A stretch of DNA of 64,000 bases from a bacterium (GTDB taxonomy: Bacteria; RBG-13-66-14): NCBI GenBank assembly GCA_035528375.1, contig DATKYS010000031.1, positions 31,034 to 95,033 on the forward strand. Reading direction: 5' to 3'. The position numbers were made by a program, and so were the translations under genes. The notes under the pieces were generated by a model, which searched no databases, was not told where the DNA came from, and saw only the letters and a program-made list of their open reading frames with translations. Each line of letters begins with the position of its first letter. Positions within the stretch are counted from its first letter, which is position 1. Shown here piece by piece: positions 23,942 through 32,677 of the stretch.

Positions 23942-25351
23942 GTGCGTAACCTATTCTTATGCGCGCTCATTGGGGCGCTCTTCTGTCTTGTTTCCTGCGC
24001 CCCCGAGGAACAGGAGACCACCTTCCCCATCGCCGAGTACATGGATCAGGCCTTCAGCGTGTTCGTCACCGACGACTCGTACGACAACTGGTGCGGCACC
24101 CAACTAATCCTCGACTTCAACGGCGGTCAGAGCGCTGACAACGCCATCATTCCCGAGTACATCACCAACCTGCCGACCATTGACGGTGTGCTGTCGCCCG
24201 ACGAGGTCTGGAATCCCGAGCTGGGCACGGTCACGTGGCACACCTTCGACCTGGAGCACAAGGAATACGCCTCGGGCTACGGCGACGACCTCGACTCGGA
24301 AGGTTTCAACGTGAATGCGCCGTCCTCGGGCGTGGTGGACGAGATCAATGTCGCGGCGTGCTTCAACGTGGCCGCCGGCGTCGGCACACTCTACATGGCC
24401 TTCCAGTGGACCGACCCCTACGGCAGCGACGACCGCTACTACAAGCGCTGGCGCTTCTATCGGGATATCCACGGTGAAGTGGATTTGATCAATTATATGC
24501 GCCAGGTGTCGAACGGCTGGGATCCGATCGTTGATCATGGAGGCCCCGGCGGCACGCCCGTGGATCCGGATTTCTGGGGCGACAAGCTTTACAACCACGG
24601 CTTCTCCTCCGATACACTGCTCCTGGTCTGGGACTGCTGGCAGGACCCCGACGGATCCTACAACCCCGACGTTGACCCGCCGGAGGGCGAACTGCCGCCC
24701 GTCCCCTCGATCCCCGATTTCTGGGAGAACGGCTGGGACGTGTGCTGGCAACAGGACGGCAACGACTGGACCTGCAAGCTCACCCCCGACATGGGTAACG
24801 AGGATTTCGATCTCGCGCCCCAGTTGGACCTCTGGTGGTGGAAGTCCGCCCAGACCAACAACTGGTGGCCCACCGAGGTGCAGGAGTACGGCTACGCCGA
24901 CGACTACTGGCAGACCTCCGACTCCCTGTACAACGACCACGGCCCCATCATTGACGCCGGCTTCCCCTGCTACCGGTACAACTGGAACGTTTTTCACATG
25001 GCCCCGAGGTTGTACTACGAGCGCCCGCTCTTCAAGCACCAGGAACAGCCCAAGTACATGTACTACCCCGAGAATCCCGAGTGGATTTACATGGGCTACA
25101 TCCACTGGGGTGCCCAGCAGCCCGATAAGTTCGGTTGGTTATGGACCGAAGATCCCGATATGTTCTGGCATCAGGGCGACGAGATTCCGGCGTTCGCCTC
25201 CCTCGCCAGTACCCTGGGCTCCACCGGCGACGTATTGGCCAAGGGGAACCTGGACGAGAACACCTGCGTCTGGTCGGTCGAGCTCAAGCGCCTGTTCGAC
25301 CCCGGCAACGACGACGACGCCAACCTGGCCCAGTTCGACTATCTGAAGTAA
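23942..25351 (+). CDS. Lipoprotein with ethylbenzene-dehydrogenase-like heme-binding domain
   Basis: 469 residues. The GTG at 23942 is preferred over the TTG at 23936 because AGAAGGAGG (23925-23933) is then 8 bases away. Signal peptide with lipobox LVSC (Cys ~19), so the protein is membrane-anchored outside the cytoplasm. The body resembles the EB_dh family (gamma subunits of DMSO-reductase-type enzymes and related cytochrome domains): LYMAFQWTDPYGSDDRYY, YMGYIHWG and a final VWSVELKRLFDPGNDDD. Trp, Asp and Tyr are abundant. No CxxCH heme-c motif is seen. Heme b binding is family-based inference; a partner molybdoenzyme is not in the window. Confidence 0.75.
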   Translation: MRNLFLCALIGALFCLVSCAPEEQETTFPIAEYMDQAFSVFVTDDSYDNWCGTQLILDFNGGQSADNAIIPEYITNLPTIDGVLSPDEVWNPELGTVTWHTFDLEHKEYASGYGDDLDSEGFNVNAPSSGVVDEINVAACFNVAAGVGTLYMAFQWTDPYGSDDRYYKRWRFYRDIHGEVDLINYMRQVSNGWDPIVDHGGPGGTPVDPDFWGDKLYNHGFSSDTLLLVWDCWQDPDGSYNPDVDPPEGELPPVPSIPDFWENGWDVCWQQDGNDWTCKLTPDMGNEDFDLAPQLDLWWWKSAQTNNWWPTEVQEYGYADDYWQTSDSLYNDHGPIIDAGFPCYRYNWNVFHMAPRLYYERPLFKHQEQPKYMYYPENPEWIYMGYIHWGAQQPDKFGWLWTEDPDMFWHQGDEIPAFASLASTLGSTGDVLAKGNLDENTCVWSVELKRLFDPGNDDDANLAQFDYLK

Positions 25352-25370
25352 GACGGACAGAGTTGAAACG

Positions 25371-25397
25371 ACCGGCGCCCGCGGGCGCCGGTTTTTT
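25371..25397 (+). terminator. Rho-independent terminator
   Basis: ACCGGCGCC and GGCGCCGGT pair around a CGCG loop and are followed by six T, about 20 bases after the lipoprotein stop. Confidence 0.85.
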
Positions 25398-25506
25398 ATC
25401 GGGGACGCCCGAGCCAAGGCCGTCAGATCGGAAAATACGGGCCTACCTGGGAAAAACGGCCCACTCCGGGTAGAATATATTCAGTAGCAGCAACGGAAGG
25501 TCGAAG

Positions 25507-26181
25507 ATGACGCCCCCGTTCAGTCTGAAGCGGATTCCACTGTTCAGCGAGCTGTCGGAGTCTGAATTGGAGCGGATTTACCCGCTCCTCAAACGCCGCC
25601 GATACCCCAAAGGCCACGCCGTCATCAAGGAGGGCGAACGGGGCGACGTCATCTACCTCATCGAGAGCGGGCAGGTCAAGGTCACCCGCCAGAGCCTGGA
25701 CGGGAGGGAGAAAATCCTCGACATCCTCTCCGACGGGTCCTTCTTCGGCGAGCTCAGTGTCCTGGACGAGATGCCGCGCAGCGCCACCGTGGAGACGATG
25801 GGCGAGGTCTCCATCCTCACCCTGCACAAGAACGACTTCCTGCGGCTGTTGGAGGAGATACCGCCGATAGCGGTCAAGATAATCCGCGTCCTCTCCCGGC
25901 GCCTGCGGGCGGCCGATTCACAGATCGAAGACCTCACGTTCAAATCCAGCCGGGAGAAAATCGAGTCCATGTTCATCAAATTGCGCGACGCCCACGGGGT
26001 TGCCGACCACCGCGGCGTCCGTCTCGCCGTGTCCCTCACCCACCAGGAACTGGCGGATATGGCCGGGTGCAGCCGGGAGACCGTCTGTCGGTACGTCAAG
26101 GAGCTCAAGGACAAGGGCTGCATCACCGTGGACGACGCCAAGCGCTACATTTTCCTGAAATCTGCGACGGCGAAGCCGTAA
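25507..26181 (+). CDS. Crp/Fnr-family transcriptional regulator
   Basis: 224 residues. The N-terminal cyclic-nucleotide-binding fold spans ~10-125, with the phosphate-cassette signature FFGELSVLDEMPRSATV. A long dimer helix follows, then a winged helix (~150-215) with recognition helix CSRETVCRYVKELKDKG. No FNR-type N-terminal cysteines are present, so it is more like Crp/cAMP-type or an oxygen-independent member. It binds DNA as a dimer and regulates unknown genes. ACGGAAGG (25493-25500) precedes the ATG. A TAGAAT at 25471-25476 may be its -10. The stop codon lies at the joint of a 22-bp tandem duplication. Confidence 0.92.
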   Translation: MTPPFSLKRIPLFSELSESELERIYPLLKRRRYPKGHAVIKEGERGDVIYLIESGQVKVTRQSLDGREKILDILSDGSFFGELSVLDEMPRSATVETMGEVSILTLHKNDFLRLLEEIPPIAVKIIRVLSRRLRAADSQIEDLTFKSSREKIESMFIKLRDAHGVADHRGVRLAVSLTHQELADMAGCSRETVCRYVKELKDKGCITVDDAKRYIFLKSATAKP

Positions 26182-26201
26182 ATCTGCGACGGCGAAGCCG
26201 T
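26158..26201 (+). repeat. 22-bp tandem duplication across the regulator stop codon
   Basis: AAATCTGCGACGGCGAAGCC plus GT is repeated head to tail without a change (26158-26179 and 26180-26201). The TAA stop is formed where the two copies meet, so the protein end has probably been rewritten by this event. Confidence 0.8.
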
Positions 26202-26228
26202 GACCCGTGAGCACAAGGTCGGTTTCCG

Positions 26229-26678
26229 ATGCCCTCACCGACGGATCGGGTGATACTCGAGAGGCTCGAGGCGGCCGATCACGACCGCCTCGTTTCCCTG
26301 TGGACCGCGGCCGGTCTCGAGCACAAGCCCCGCGGACGTGACTCTCGCCCCGCCTTCGAGCGGCAGCTGGGGCTGGGCATGGTCGCCTACTTCGGTCTGT
26401 TCCGGGACGGGGAGCTCCTGGGGAGCGTTCTGGCCAGTCACGACGGGCGGAAGGGCTGGATCAACCGGCTGGCCGTGGCCCCGGCCCACAGGCGAAAGGG
26501 GCTGGCGCGCAGGCTCATCGTCGCGGCCGAGGAGTGGCTCGCCTCGCAGGGGTTGGAAATTTACGCCTGCCTCGTCGAGGGGTGGAACAGGGGATCCCGG
26601 GACGCCTTCGCCGCTTGCGGCTATGAGCCGTACCCCGGGGTGGTCTACCTGACGAAGCGGAGGCACCCGGAGGTCTGA
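26229..26678 (+). CDS. GNAT-family N-acetyltransferase
   Basis: 149 residues. GNAT motif A is clear: INRLAVAPAHRRKGLARRLI (residues ~78-97), with the C-terminal strand-helix (YACLVEGWNRGSRDAFAACG) typical of RimI-like enzymes. It uses acetyl-CoA to acetylate an unknown amine in the cytoplasm. It lies 47 bases after the regulator and shares a bidirectional terminator with the methyltransferase that faces it. Start chosen at the first ATG; no strong Shine-Dalgarno is seen. Confidence 0.88.
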   Translation: MPSPTDRVILERLEAADHDRLVSLWTAAGLEHKPRGRDSRPAFERQLGLGMVAYFGLFRDGELLGSVLASHDGRKGWINRLAVAPAHRRKGLARRLIVAAEEWLASQGLEIYACLVEGWNRGSRDAFAACGYEPYPGVVYLTKRRHPEV

Positions 26679-26684
26679 TGAAAA

Positions 26685-26706
26685 AAAGCGGGTCCCGGCC
26701 CGCTTT
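26685..26706. terminator. Bidirectional rho-independent terminator
   Basis: AAAGCGGG and CCCGCTTT pair around a 6-base loop, with an A-run on the left. It sits between convergent genes and can serve both, with the better T-run on the minus strand. Confidence 0.75.
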
Positions 26707-26730
26707 CGTTATCCCGCTCGTGGGTGGGGG

Positions 26731-27477
26731 TCATCGCTTGACCGCCAGGAGGTAGAACACGGGGAGGAACTCGACGTAGGAGCCGTGCCTGGCCGCCCGG
26801 CGGGCGTTCGTCCACCAGACGCCGCCCGAACGGGGGTGAATCTCCCGGCGGAATCCGAACACCCGGTCCAGCTCCTCCAGGTCTTCCCGGCCGTACCGCC
26901 AGGGCCGGGAGGCGAGGCCGTACTCGAGAATTTTCAGCCCTGCGGAGTCCACCAGGACGGGTAGCCGCCTCCCGATGTAGGGGTCGCCGCCGGCGCGCTG
27001 GATGCCCCGGGCCAACTTCTCGGCCATGGGCGTCCGACCGTCGGGTTCCGGATGGATGAGCATCCCGGCGTAATCCGGCTCGGCGGCCAGAATCAGATGC
27101 CCCCCCCTTTTCAGGACCCGCTCGGCCTCGGCGAGCGCCTCGGCGGGCCTGACCCACATGAGGCCGAGGTGGAAGATGACCGCCGCGGCGCACCCGTCGG
27201 CGAAGGGCAGCGCTTCAGCCAAACCCGCCACCCGGGAAATTTCGGGGTCGGCCTCGCGCAGAATCAGCGGGTCAACATCCAGCCCGACGGCCTTCAGCCC
27301 CGGTCGGGTGGACTTGAGCTCCGAGAGAACCAGGCCGGTGCCGCAGGCGACCTCGACGGCCAGCCCCTCGCGCAACGCGGCGCGGCGGGCCAGGTAGCGC
27401 CTCGTCCTTTTGGTCTGGTCCGCCTGCCAGGCGAGGAAGTCCAGCCAGAACCGGGGGGGCTGTTCGGGTCGGGTCAT
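26731..27477 (-). CDS. Class I SAM-dependent methyltransferase
   Basis: 248 residues from the ATG at 27477; an in-frame upstream extension overlaps the promoter and is not used. Motif I is AVEVACGTGLVLSEL (residues ~45-59), followed by the acidic strand end AVGLDVD and the motif around VIFHLGLMWVRPAEALAEA, then LKRGGHLILAAEP. This is a Rossmann-fold methyltransferase of the UbiE/Methyltransf_11 type. The substrate is unknown. It is transcribed divergently from carbamate kinase. Confidence 0.85.
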   Translation of the reverse strand: MTRPEQPPRFWLDFLAWQADQTKRTRRYLARRAALREGLAVEVACGTGLVLSELKSTRPGLKAVGLDVDPLILREADPEISRVAGLAEALPFADGCAAAVIFHLGLMWVRPAEALAEAERVLKRGGHLILAAEPDYAGMLIHPEPDGRTPMAEKLARGIQRAGGDPYIGRRLPVLVDSAGLKILEYGLASRPWRYGREDLEELDRVFGFRREIHPRSGGVWWTNARRAARHGSYVEFLPVFYLLAVKR

Positions 27478-27511
27478 GGCGGTTGACCGGTAAGCTCCGG
27501 GCCGTGCGGTT

Positions 27512-27540
27512 TTGCACAAACAAGGGCATTTTAGTATAAT
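27512..27540 (+). promoter_or_regulatory. Promoter of carbamate kinase, overlapping a divergent -10
   Basis: TTGCAC (27512-27517), a 17-base spacer and TATAAT (27535-27540). On the other strand TATACT (27537-27532) shares the same bases and is placed to serve the methyltransferase, so the two -10 elements overlap. Confidence 0.6.
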
Positions 27541-27605
27541 CCGTCCCGTAAAGAAACCGGCTCCGGCCGGTGATTTTCGCTTTAAAAACGGAGGCCGATC
27601 ACCCG

Positions 27606-28544
27606 ATGCGCATCGTCGTCGCCGTGGGGGGGAATTCGCTCATCCGCGCCGGGCAGCGCGGCACGATGGCCGAGCAGTGGAAGAACGTGTTGTCCACCGC
27701 GGTGGCCATCTCCGACCTGGTCCGGGCCGGCCACCGGATTTTAGTCACCCACGGGAACGGACCCCAGGTCGGCAACCTGCTCCTGATGGCCGAGAACACG
27801 AAAGACGTCCTGCCCGAGCTGCGCCTGGACTACTGGGGGGCCAACACCCAGGGCGGCATAGGCTACCTCCTGCAGAGCTCGGTGACCAACGAGCTCAGCC
27901 GCCGGGACATCGCCGGCCGTGTGATAACCCTGGCCACGATGGTGGTGGTGGACCTCGAAGACCCGGCCTTCCAAAATCCCACCAAGCCGGTGGGGCCGTT
28001 CTTCTCCGAAGAGGACGCGCTCGGTTACGCCCGCGAGAGAGACTGGTGCGTGGCCGAAGATTCGGGTCGCGGCTGGCGGCGGCGGGTGCCGAGCCCGCAC
28101 CCGGTGGACATCGTCGAGATCGGCGCCATCCGCGACCTTCTGGAGAGGGGCTACGTGGTGGTCGGGGTCGGCGGCGGCGGGATACCGGTCGTCCGCCGGG
28201 CCGACGGCACCTACCACGGGATCGAGGCGGTCATTGACAAGGACCTGGCCAGCGCCCTGGCGGCCCGCCTCCTGGATGCCGAAATAATGGCCCTCTCCAC
28301 CGACGTCAGTCACGCGGTCCTCCACTATGGGCGGACGGAGCAGCGCGACATCGGTCAGGTCACCGCGGCGGAGATGGCCCGGTACGCTAGCGAGGGCCAC
28401 TTCCCCCCCGGCAGCATGGGGCCCAAGGTGGAGGCGGCCCTCGAGTTCTTGAAAAACGACGGGAAGAGGGCCATCATCACCGACCCGGCGCATCTGGCCG
28501 CGGCGGTGGACGACCCCCGGATCGGCACGAGCATAACCCCCTAA
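27606..28544 (+). CDS. arcC: Carbamate kinase
   Basis: 312 residues. It transfers phosphate between carbamoyl phosphate and ADP, giving ATP in arginine or agmatine breakdown, or running in reverse. Conserved segments: MRIVVAVGGNSLIRAG at the N-terminus, THGNGPQVGNLLL, EAVIDKDLASALAARLL, ALSTDVSHA and the C-terminal GSMGPKVEAALEFL. Length is normal. The ATG has GGAGG 11 bases upstream. An in-frame start 12 codons earlier lacks a ribosome site. Its stop overlaps the recF stop by 4 bases (convergent). argF is 24 kb away and no arginine deiminase is in the window. Confidence 0.95.
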   Translation: MRIVVAVGGNSLIRAGQRGTMAEQWKNVLSTAVAISDLVRAGHRILVTHGNGPQVGNLLLMAENTKDVLPELRLDYWGANTQGGIGYLLQSSVTNELSRRDIAGRVITLATMVVVDLEDPAFQNPTKPVGPFFSEEDALGYARERDWCVAEDSGRGWRRRVPSPHPVDIVEIGAIRDLLERGYVVVGVGGGGIPVVRRADGTYHGIEAVIDKDLASALAARLLDAEIMALSTDVSHAVLHYGRTEQRDIGQVTAAEMARYASEGHFPPGSMGPKVEAALEFLKNDGKRAIITDPAHLAAAVDDPRIGTSITP

Positions 28545-29650
28545 TCCCCCGCGCCGGCGGGACGAATCTCGCCGCCCTCCAGCTCGTACACCTCCCCCTC
28601 GATTCCCAGATGCTCCACGTCCTGGGGCAGGGCCGTCACGATTAGCTGCCCCACGCGCCGCCTCAGGACGGGCAGCAGGCGGCGGTTCGTCAGCTCGTCC
28701 AGCTCCGAGGCCGCGTCGTCCAACAGGAAGACCGGCCGGGTGGCGGTATGACGGGTGAGGAATTCCGCTTCGGCCAGGCGCAGGGCCAGCGTGGAGAGCC
28801 GCAACTGCCCCCGGCTGGCGAACCGTCGGAGGTCCACGCCGTCCAGGCTCAGCCGGAGGTCGTCCCGGTGGGGACCCGCCGTGGTGTGGCCGCGCCGCCT
28901 GTCCCTCTCCCGGTGCCGTTCGAAAATGGCCATGAATAGCTCGACGAGCCGCTCTGCGTCCAGGCGGGCCTCGGCCAGGCTGGATTCGTAGCCCAGACGC
29001 AGGTCGTGCTCCCGCTCGGTGAGCTCGGCGAAGACGGGTCGGAGGAAGCCGGTCAGCTCGTCGGCGGCGCTCTGCCGGAGGGCCGTAATCCGGGCGGCCG
29101 AGGCGGCCAGGGGCGTCTCCCAGGCCCGGACCTCGGCGGGGTCGTACTGTTCGGCCCGCAGCGAGGCGTTCCGCTGGCGAAGGGCTTTTACGAACTCGCC
29201 CGAGGCGGCGGTGTACGATGGGGAGACCTGGCCCAGGAGGAGGTCCAGGAAGCGTCGCCGGCGGCCTGCGCTGCCCCGGACGGTGTCCAGGTCCTCCACG
29301 GTGAAGCAGCAGACGACCAGCCGGCCCAGAAGCTCCGACAGCCGTTTACACCGCTCGCCGTCCACGGCCGCGGACTTCCCCTCGGGTTCGAGGAGGAGGG
29401 CCAGCTCGTTGTTCTCCCCCTCCCGCTCCAGCCGGGCGCGGATGGAGAAATGCCCGGCCCCGTGACGGACCAGGTCCCGGTCGTCGGCGAAGCGGAAGCT
29501 CCGCGCCGTGCCCAAATAATAAACGGCCTCCAGGAGGCTGGTCTTTCCGCTGGCGTTGGGACCGACCAGGGCCAGCTCGCGGGCCTCGGTCGCAAAGCGG
29601 AGACGCTCGTAAAGGCGGAAGTGGTCCAGTTCCAAGCCGACGAGGCGCAT
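28541..29650 (-). CDS. recF: DNA replication and repair protein RecF
   Basis: 369 residues. RecF is an SMC-like ATPase that loads RecA at single-strand gaps. Walker A is VGPNASGKTSLLEAVYYLG (residues ~31-49), the signature motif is in FASRGQLRLSTLALRLAE and the Walker B region is FLLDDAASELD. RecF usually sits beside dnaN and gyrB; here it stands alone between arcC and hsp20. The ATG at 29650 is chosen because the fold begins there (MRLVGLELDHFRLY) and the -10 at 29665-29657 would be inside a longer version. Confidence 0.95.
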   Translation of the reverse strand: MRLVGLELDHFRLYERLRFATEARELALVGPNASGKTSLLEAVYYLGTARSFRFADDRDLVRHGAGHFSIRARLEREGENNELALLLEPEGKSAAVDGERCKRLSELLGRLVVCCFTVEDLDTVRGSAGRRRRFLDLLLGQVSPSYTAASGEFVKALRQRNASLRAEQYDPAEVRAWETPLAASAARITALRQSAADELTGFLRPVFAELTEREHDLRLGYESSLAEARLDAERLVELFMAIFERHRERDRRRGHTTAGPHRDDLRLSLDGVDLRRFASRGQLRLSTLALRLAEAEFLTRHTATRPVFLLDDAASELDELTNRRLLPVLRRRVGQLIVTALPQDVEHLGIEGEVYELEGGEIRPAGAGD

Positions 29651-29656
29651 GCCCGG

Positions 29657-29665
29657 AGTATAGCA
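29657..29665 (-). promoter_or_regulatory. Extended -10 promoter of recF (probably leaderless)
   Basis: Minus-strand TGC-TATACT ends 6 bases before the ATG at 29650, so the expected transcription start falls on the start codon. The layout matches uvrC. Confidence 0.6.
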
Positions 29666-29699
29666 CACCGGGCGGTGGAGGCCCGACCGTGTAATGCGC

Positions 29700-29705
29700 T
29701 ATAAT
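29700..29705 (+). promoter_or_regulatory. Candidate -10 of the Hsp20-lon region
   Basis: TATAAT about 55 bases upstream of the Hsp20 start, back to back with the recF promoter. No clear -35 and no CIRCE-like inverted repeat was seen. Confidence 0.4.
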
Positions 29706-29760
29706 TCACCGGAGACATGACCTCGTTTTCCGGCGGTGAACCAACCAAAGGCGGGTGAGC

Positions 29761-30135
29761 ATGACGCCGCGGATCTCTTTCTACACCGAGGGGCGCTGGT
29801 CCGAGTACCACCCCTTCCCCTACCTCGACGTGATCGAGCTGGCCGACGGCTACCTGGTCCAGGTGGAGCTCGCCGGGGTGGACCCCGCGGCGGTCAACGT
29901 GAGGGTGGTGGGCGACGCCCTGGTCATCGAGGGCTCGAGGACCCCCGGCTACCCGCCTGGGGCGCAGAAGGTCCTCCGCATGGAGCTCGTTTACGGCCGG
30001 TTCCACCGCGAGCTGTTGATGCCCTTCGACGCGGACCCAACCCGGATAACCGCCCAGTGGACCAAGGGGATGCTATCGGTCATGGTTCCGCGGCAGACCG
30101 AGAGTTTCAAAATAGACATCGAGGTGGAGGATTGA
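29761..30135 (+). CDS. Hsp20/alpha-crystallin family small heat-shock protein
   Basis: 124 residues. Small heat-shock proteins hold unfolding proteins without ATP. The alpha-crystallin domain fills most of the protein: PYLDVIELADGYLVQVELAG, a DALVIEGSR strand, YGRFHRELLMPFDADPTRI and the closing WTKGMLSVMVPR, which stands in for the usual xGVLxVxxP motif. N- and C-terminal extensions are short and the usual C-terminal IxI motif is replaced by FKIDIEV. The ATG at 29761 is chosen; a GTG two codons earlier is possible. It precedes lon by 59 bases, so a joint protein-quality-control unit is likely. Confidence 0.9.
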   Translation: MTPRISFYTEGRWSEYHPFPYLDVIELADGYLVQVELAGVDPAAVNVRVVGDALVIEGSRTPGYPPGAQKVLRMELVYGRFHRELLMPFDADPTRITAQWTKGMLSVMVPRQTESFKIDIEVED

Positions 30136-30194
30136 CCCGGTCGCCCGGCCGGTCCGGGGGACGAACGGTTTTCATCCTTAAAAGGACTTAGGTG

Positions 30195-32555
30195 ATGGCG
30201 CGAGAAAGGTTTAAAAGCTCCGAGGGGGACGTTCAGCTCGAGCCGGGTGAGGAGAAGGTTTTCCCGGTTCTCCCCCTGACGAACCTGGTCTGCTTCCCCT
30301 ACATGCTCCTGCCCATCGGGGTGGAGGGCGCCCGGGACACGAGGCTGGTGGACCGGGTGATGCTGGGCGACCGTCTCGTCACCCTCTTCACCGTCAAGAA
30401 TCCCAAAACGGGGGAGCTTTTCAAGGTCGGCGTACTGGCCATCATCCTGAAGATGCTCCGCATGCCCGACGACTCCATGCGGCTGATGGTCCAGGGGGTG
30501 CAGCGGATCAGACGGGGCGAGGTGCTCACCGACGGGGAGTTTCTCCGGGCGAAGGTCGCGCCCCTGGAGGAGCGGGAACCGGACACGGTCAGGGTCAAGG
30601 CGCTGCGGTCGAGCATCCTGGACGTTTTCGGTAACCTGGTGAAGCTCTCGGGGCGCGCGGAGGAGCTCACGGTGGCCGCCCTCAACCTCGAGGAAAACTC
30701 CCGCCTGGCCGACTTCGTCGCCACCAATCTCAACCTCGAGGTCCCGGAACGGCAGGGCATCCTCGCCACCCCCAACGTGGAGAAGCGCCTGGACGCCGTC
30801 TTGAAGCAGGCGGGCAGGGAGCTGGAGGTGCTCCGCATCGGCCAGTCCATCCAGCAGGAAATCTCCGAGGAGATGACCAAGGCGCAGCGCGAGTTTTACC
30901 TGCGCCAGCAGCTACAGGCCATCCAGCGCGAGCTGGGCGAGGGGGAGGAATCGTCCGTCGAGCTGGACGAGCTCGCCGAACGTATCACCGCCAAGGCCTG
31001 GCCCGAGGAGATACGGACGAAGGCCGAGCGTGAGCTCGGGCGGCTGCGCCAGATGAGCGCCGGCTCGGCGGAGTACGTCGTTTCCCACACTTATCTGACC
31101 TGGCTCCTGGACCTGCCCTGGGGCCACTACTCCCAGGACAAGCTGGAAGTGAAGCGGGCCGCCCGCATCCTCGACGAGGACCACTACGGCCTCGTCCAGA
31201 TAAAGGACCGCATCCTGGAGTTCCTGGCGGTGCGGAGCCTGGTCCCCGACGGGAAGGGGCCTATCCTGTGCCTGGTCGGTCCCCCGGGGACGGGAAAGAC
31301 CTCCCTGGGCCGCAGCATCGCCCGGGCGCTCTCACGGGAGTTCGTGCGCGTCTCCCTGGGCGGCGTCCACGACGAGGCCGAGATTCGGGGCCACCGCCGG
31401 ACCTACGTCGGCGCCCTCCCGGGCCGGATCATCCAGGGGATAAAGACCGCCGGCACCTCCAATCCCGTCTTCATGCTCGACGAGGTGGACAAGCTGGCCA
31501 GCGACTTCCGCGGCGACCCCAGCTCGGCGCTCCTGGAGGTCCTCGACCCCGAGCAGAACTGGAGTTTTCGGGACAACTACATCGAGGAGGCCTACGACCT
31601 GTCCAAGGTGTTTTTCATCACCACGGCCAACACCGCCACCACCATCCCGCGGCCGCTTTTGGACCGGATGGAGACCCTGAACCTCGCCGGGTACACCCTC
31701 GAGGAGAAGGTGCAGATTGCCCGGCGCTACCTGCTGCCGCGTCAGCTCGAGTCCAACGGCCTGACGAGGAAAAAACTCTCCATCCCCGCGGGGACCTTGC
31801 GCGTCATCGCCGACCGCTACACCCGCGAGGCCGGCGTGCGCAACCTGGAGCGCGCCATCGGAGGCGTCTGCCGCAAGGTGGCCCGGAAGGTGGCCACCGG
31901 AGAGGAGAGCGGGAAGGTCACCGTCAAGGTCACAGACCTGGTGGATTACCTCGGTTCCACCGTTTTCGAGCGCGAGCGGCGGAAGCGGACCGACATGGTG
32001 GGAGTGGCCACGGGGCTCGTCTGGACGCCCTTCGGCGGCGACATCATCTTCATCGAGGCGGCCCGGATGGAGGGCAAGGGCGGTCTGGTGCTCACCGGCC
32101 AGCTCGGCGAGGTGATGCAGGAGAGCGCCCGGATCGCGGTCAGCTTCGTCCGCAGCCGGGCGAAGCGGTTCAAGATTCCCCCCGACTTCAACGCCGACTC
32201 CGACATCCACATCCACGTGCCGGCGGGCGCCGTGCCCAAGGACGGTCCCTCGGCCGGGGTGACGATGGCCACGGCGCTGGTGAGCCTCCTCTCCGGACGA
32301 CCGGTCAAAAACGACCTGGCGATGACCGGGGAACTGAGCCTGCGGGGCGACGTGCTCCCCGTGGGCGGGCTGAAGGAGAAGCTGCTGGCCGCGCGGCGGG
32401 CCGGGATCAAAACCGTCGTCCTCCCCGAGAGAAACCGGACGATGGTCCAGGACGCCTTCCGGGACGAGCCGACCGAGACCCTGGAGGGCCTGGAGCTACT
32501 CTACGTCAGCCGCGCCGAGGAGGCGGTGAGACTGGCGCTGGAGAGCCCGGGTTAG
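30195..32555 (+). CDS. lon: ATP-dependent protease Lon
   Basis: 786 residues, normal length. Lon unfolds and degrades damaged and regulatory proteins in the cytoplasm. Order: N-terminal substrate domain (PVLPLTNLVCFPYMLLPIGV at ~18-37), coiled-coil middle (EMTKAQREFYLRQQLQAIQ), AAA+ module with Walker A GPPGTGKTSLG and Walker B FMLDEVDKL, and a C-terminal peptidase with the Ser686-Lys729 dyad (PKDGPSAGVTM, GGLKEKLLAARRAGI). Start: the ATG has AAAGGA 8-9 bases upstream; a GTG one codon earlier is less well placed. It follows hsp20 on the same strand and ends at a clear terminator. Confidence 0.97.
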   Translation: MARERFKSSEGDVQLEPGEEKVFPVLPLTNLVCFPYMLLPIGVEGARDTRLVDRVMLGDRLVTLFTVKNPKTGELFKVGVLAIILKMLRMPDDSMRLMVQGVQRIRRGEVLTDGEFLRAKVAPLEEREPDTVRVKALRSSILDVFGNLVKLSGRAEELTVAALNLEENSRLADFVATNLNLEVPERQGILATPNVEKRLDAVLKQAGRELEVLRIGQSIQQEISEEMTKAQREFYLRQQLQAIQRELGEGEESSVELDELAERITAKAWPEEIRTKAERELGRLRQMSAGSAEYVVSHTYLTWLLDLPWGHYSQDKLEVKRAARILDEDHYGLVQIKDRILEFLAVRSLVPDGKGPILCLVGPPGTGKTSLGRSIARALSREFVRVSLGGVHDEAEIRGHRRTYVGALPGRIIQGIKTAGTSNPVFMLDEVDKLASDFRGDPSSALLEVLDPEQNWSFRDNYIEEAYDLSKVFFITTANTATTIPRPLLDRMETLNLAGYTLEEKVQIARRYLLPRQLESNGLTRKKLSIPAGTLRVIADRYTREAGVRNLERAIGGVCRKVARKVATGEESGKVTVKVTDLVDYLGSTVFERERRKRTDMVGVATGLVWTPFGGDIIFIEAARMEGKGGLVLTGQLGEVMQESARIAVSFVRSRAKRFKIPPDFNADSDIHIHVPAGAVPKDGPSAGVTMATALVSLLSGRPVKNDLAMTGELSLRGDVLPVGGLKEKLLAARRAGIKTVVLPERNRTMVQDAFRDEPTETLEGLELLYVSRAEEAVRLALESPG

Positions 32556-32577
32556 TCCCCTCACATTTATTATCTTG

Positions 32578-32601
32578 GGCGGGACCGATCCCGCCTTTTT
32601 T
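32578..32601 (+). terminator. Rho-independent terminator of lon
   Basis: GGCGGGA and TCCCGCC pair around CCGA and are followed by six T. Confidence 0.85.
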
Positions 32602-32677
32602 GCGGGCTGTGATAACATCGGGGCGATTTACGTCGTCCGGGTCGGCCTTCCGGCGACGTTCTGAACGGGACGAGGCC

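Noticed and set aside
30192..30194. GTG one codon before the lon ATG as start
   Set aside because: The ATG has the better distance to AAAGGA; the difference is one residue.
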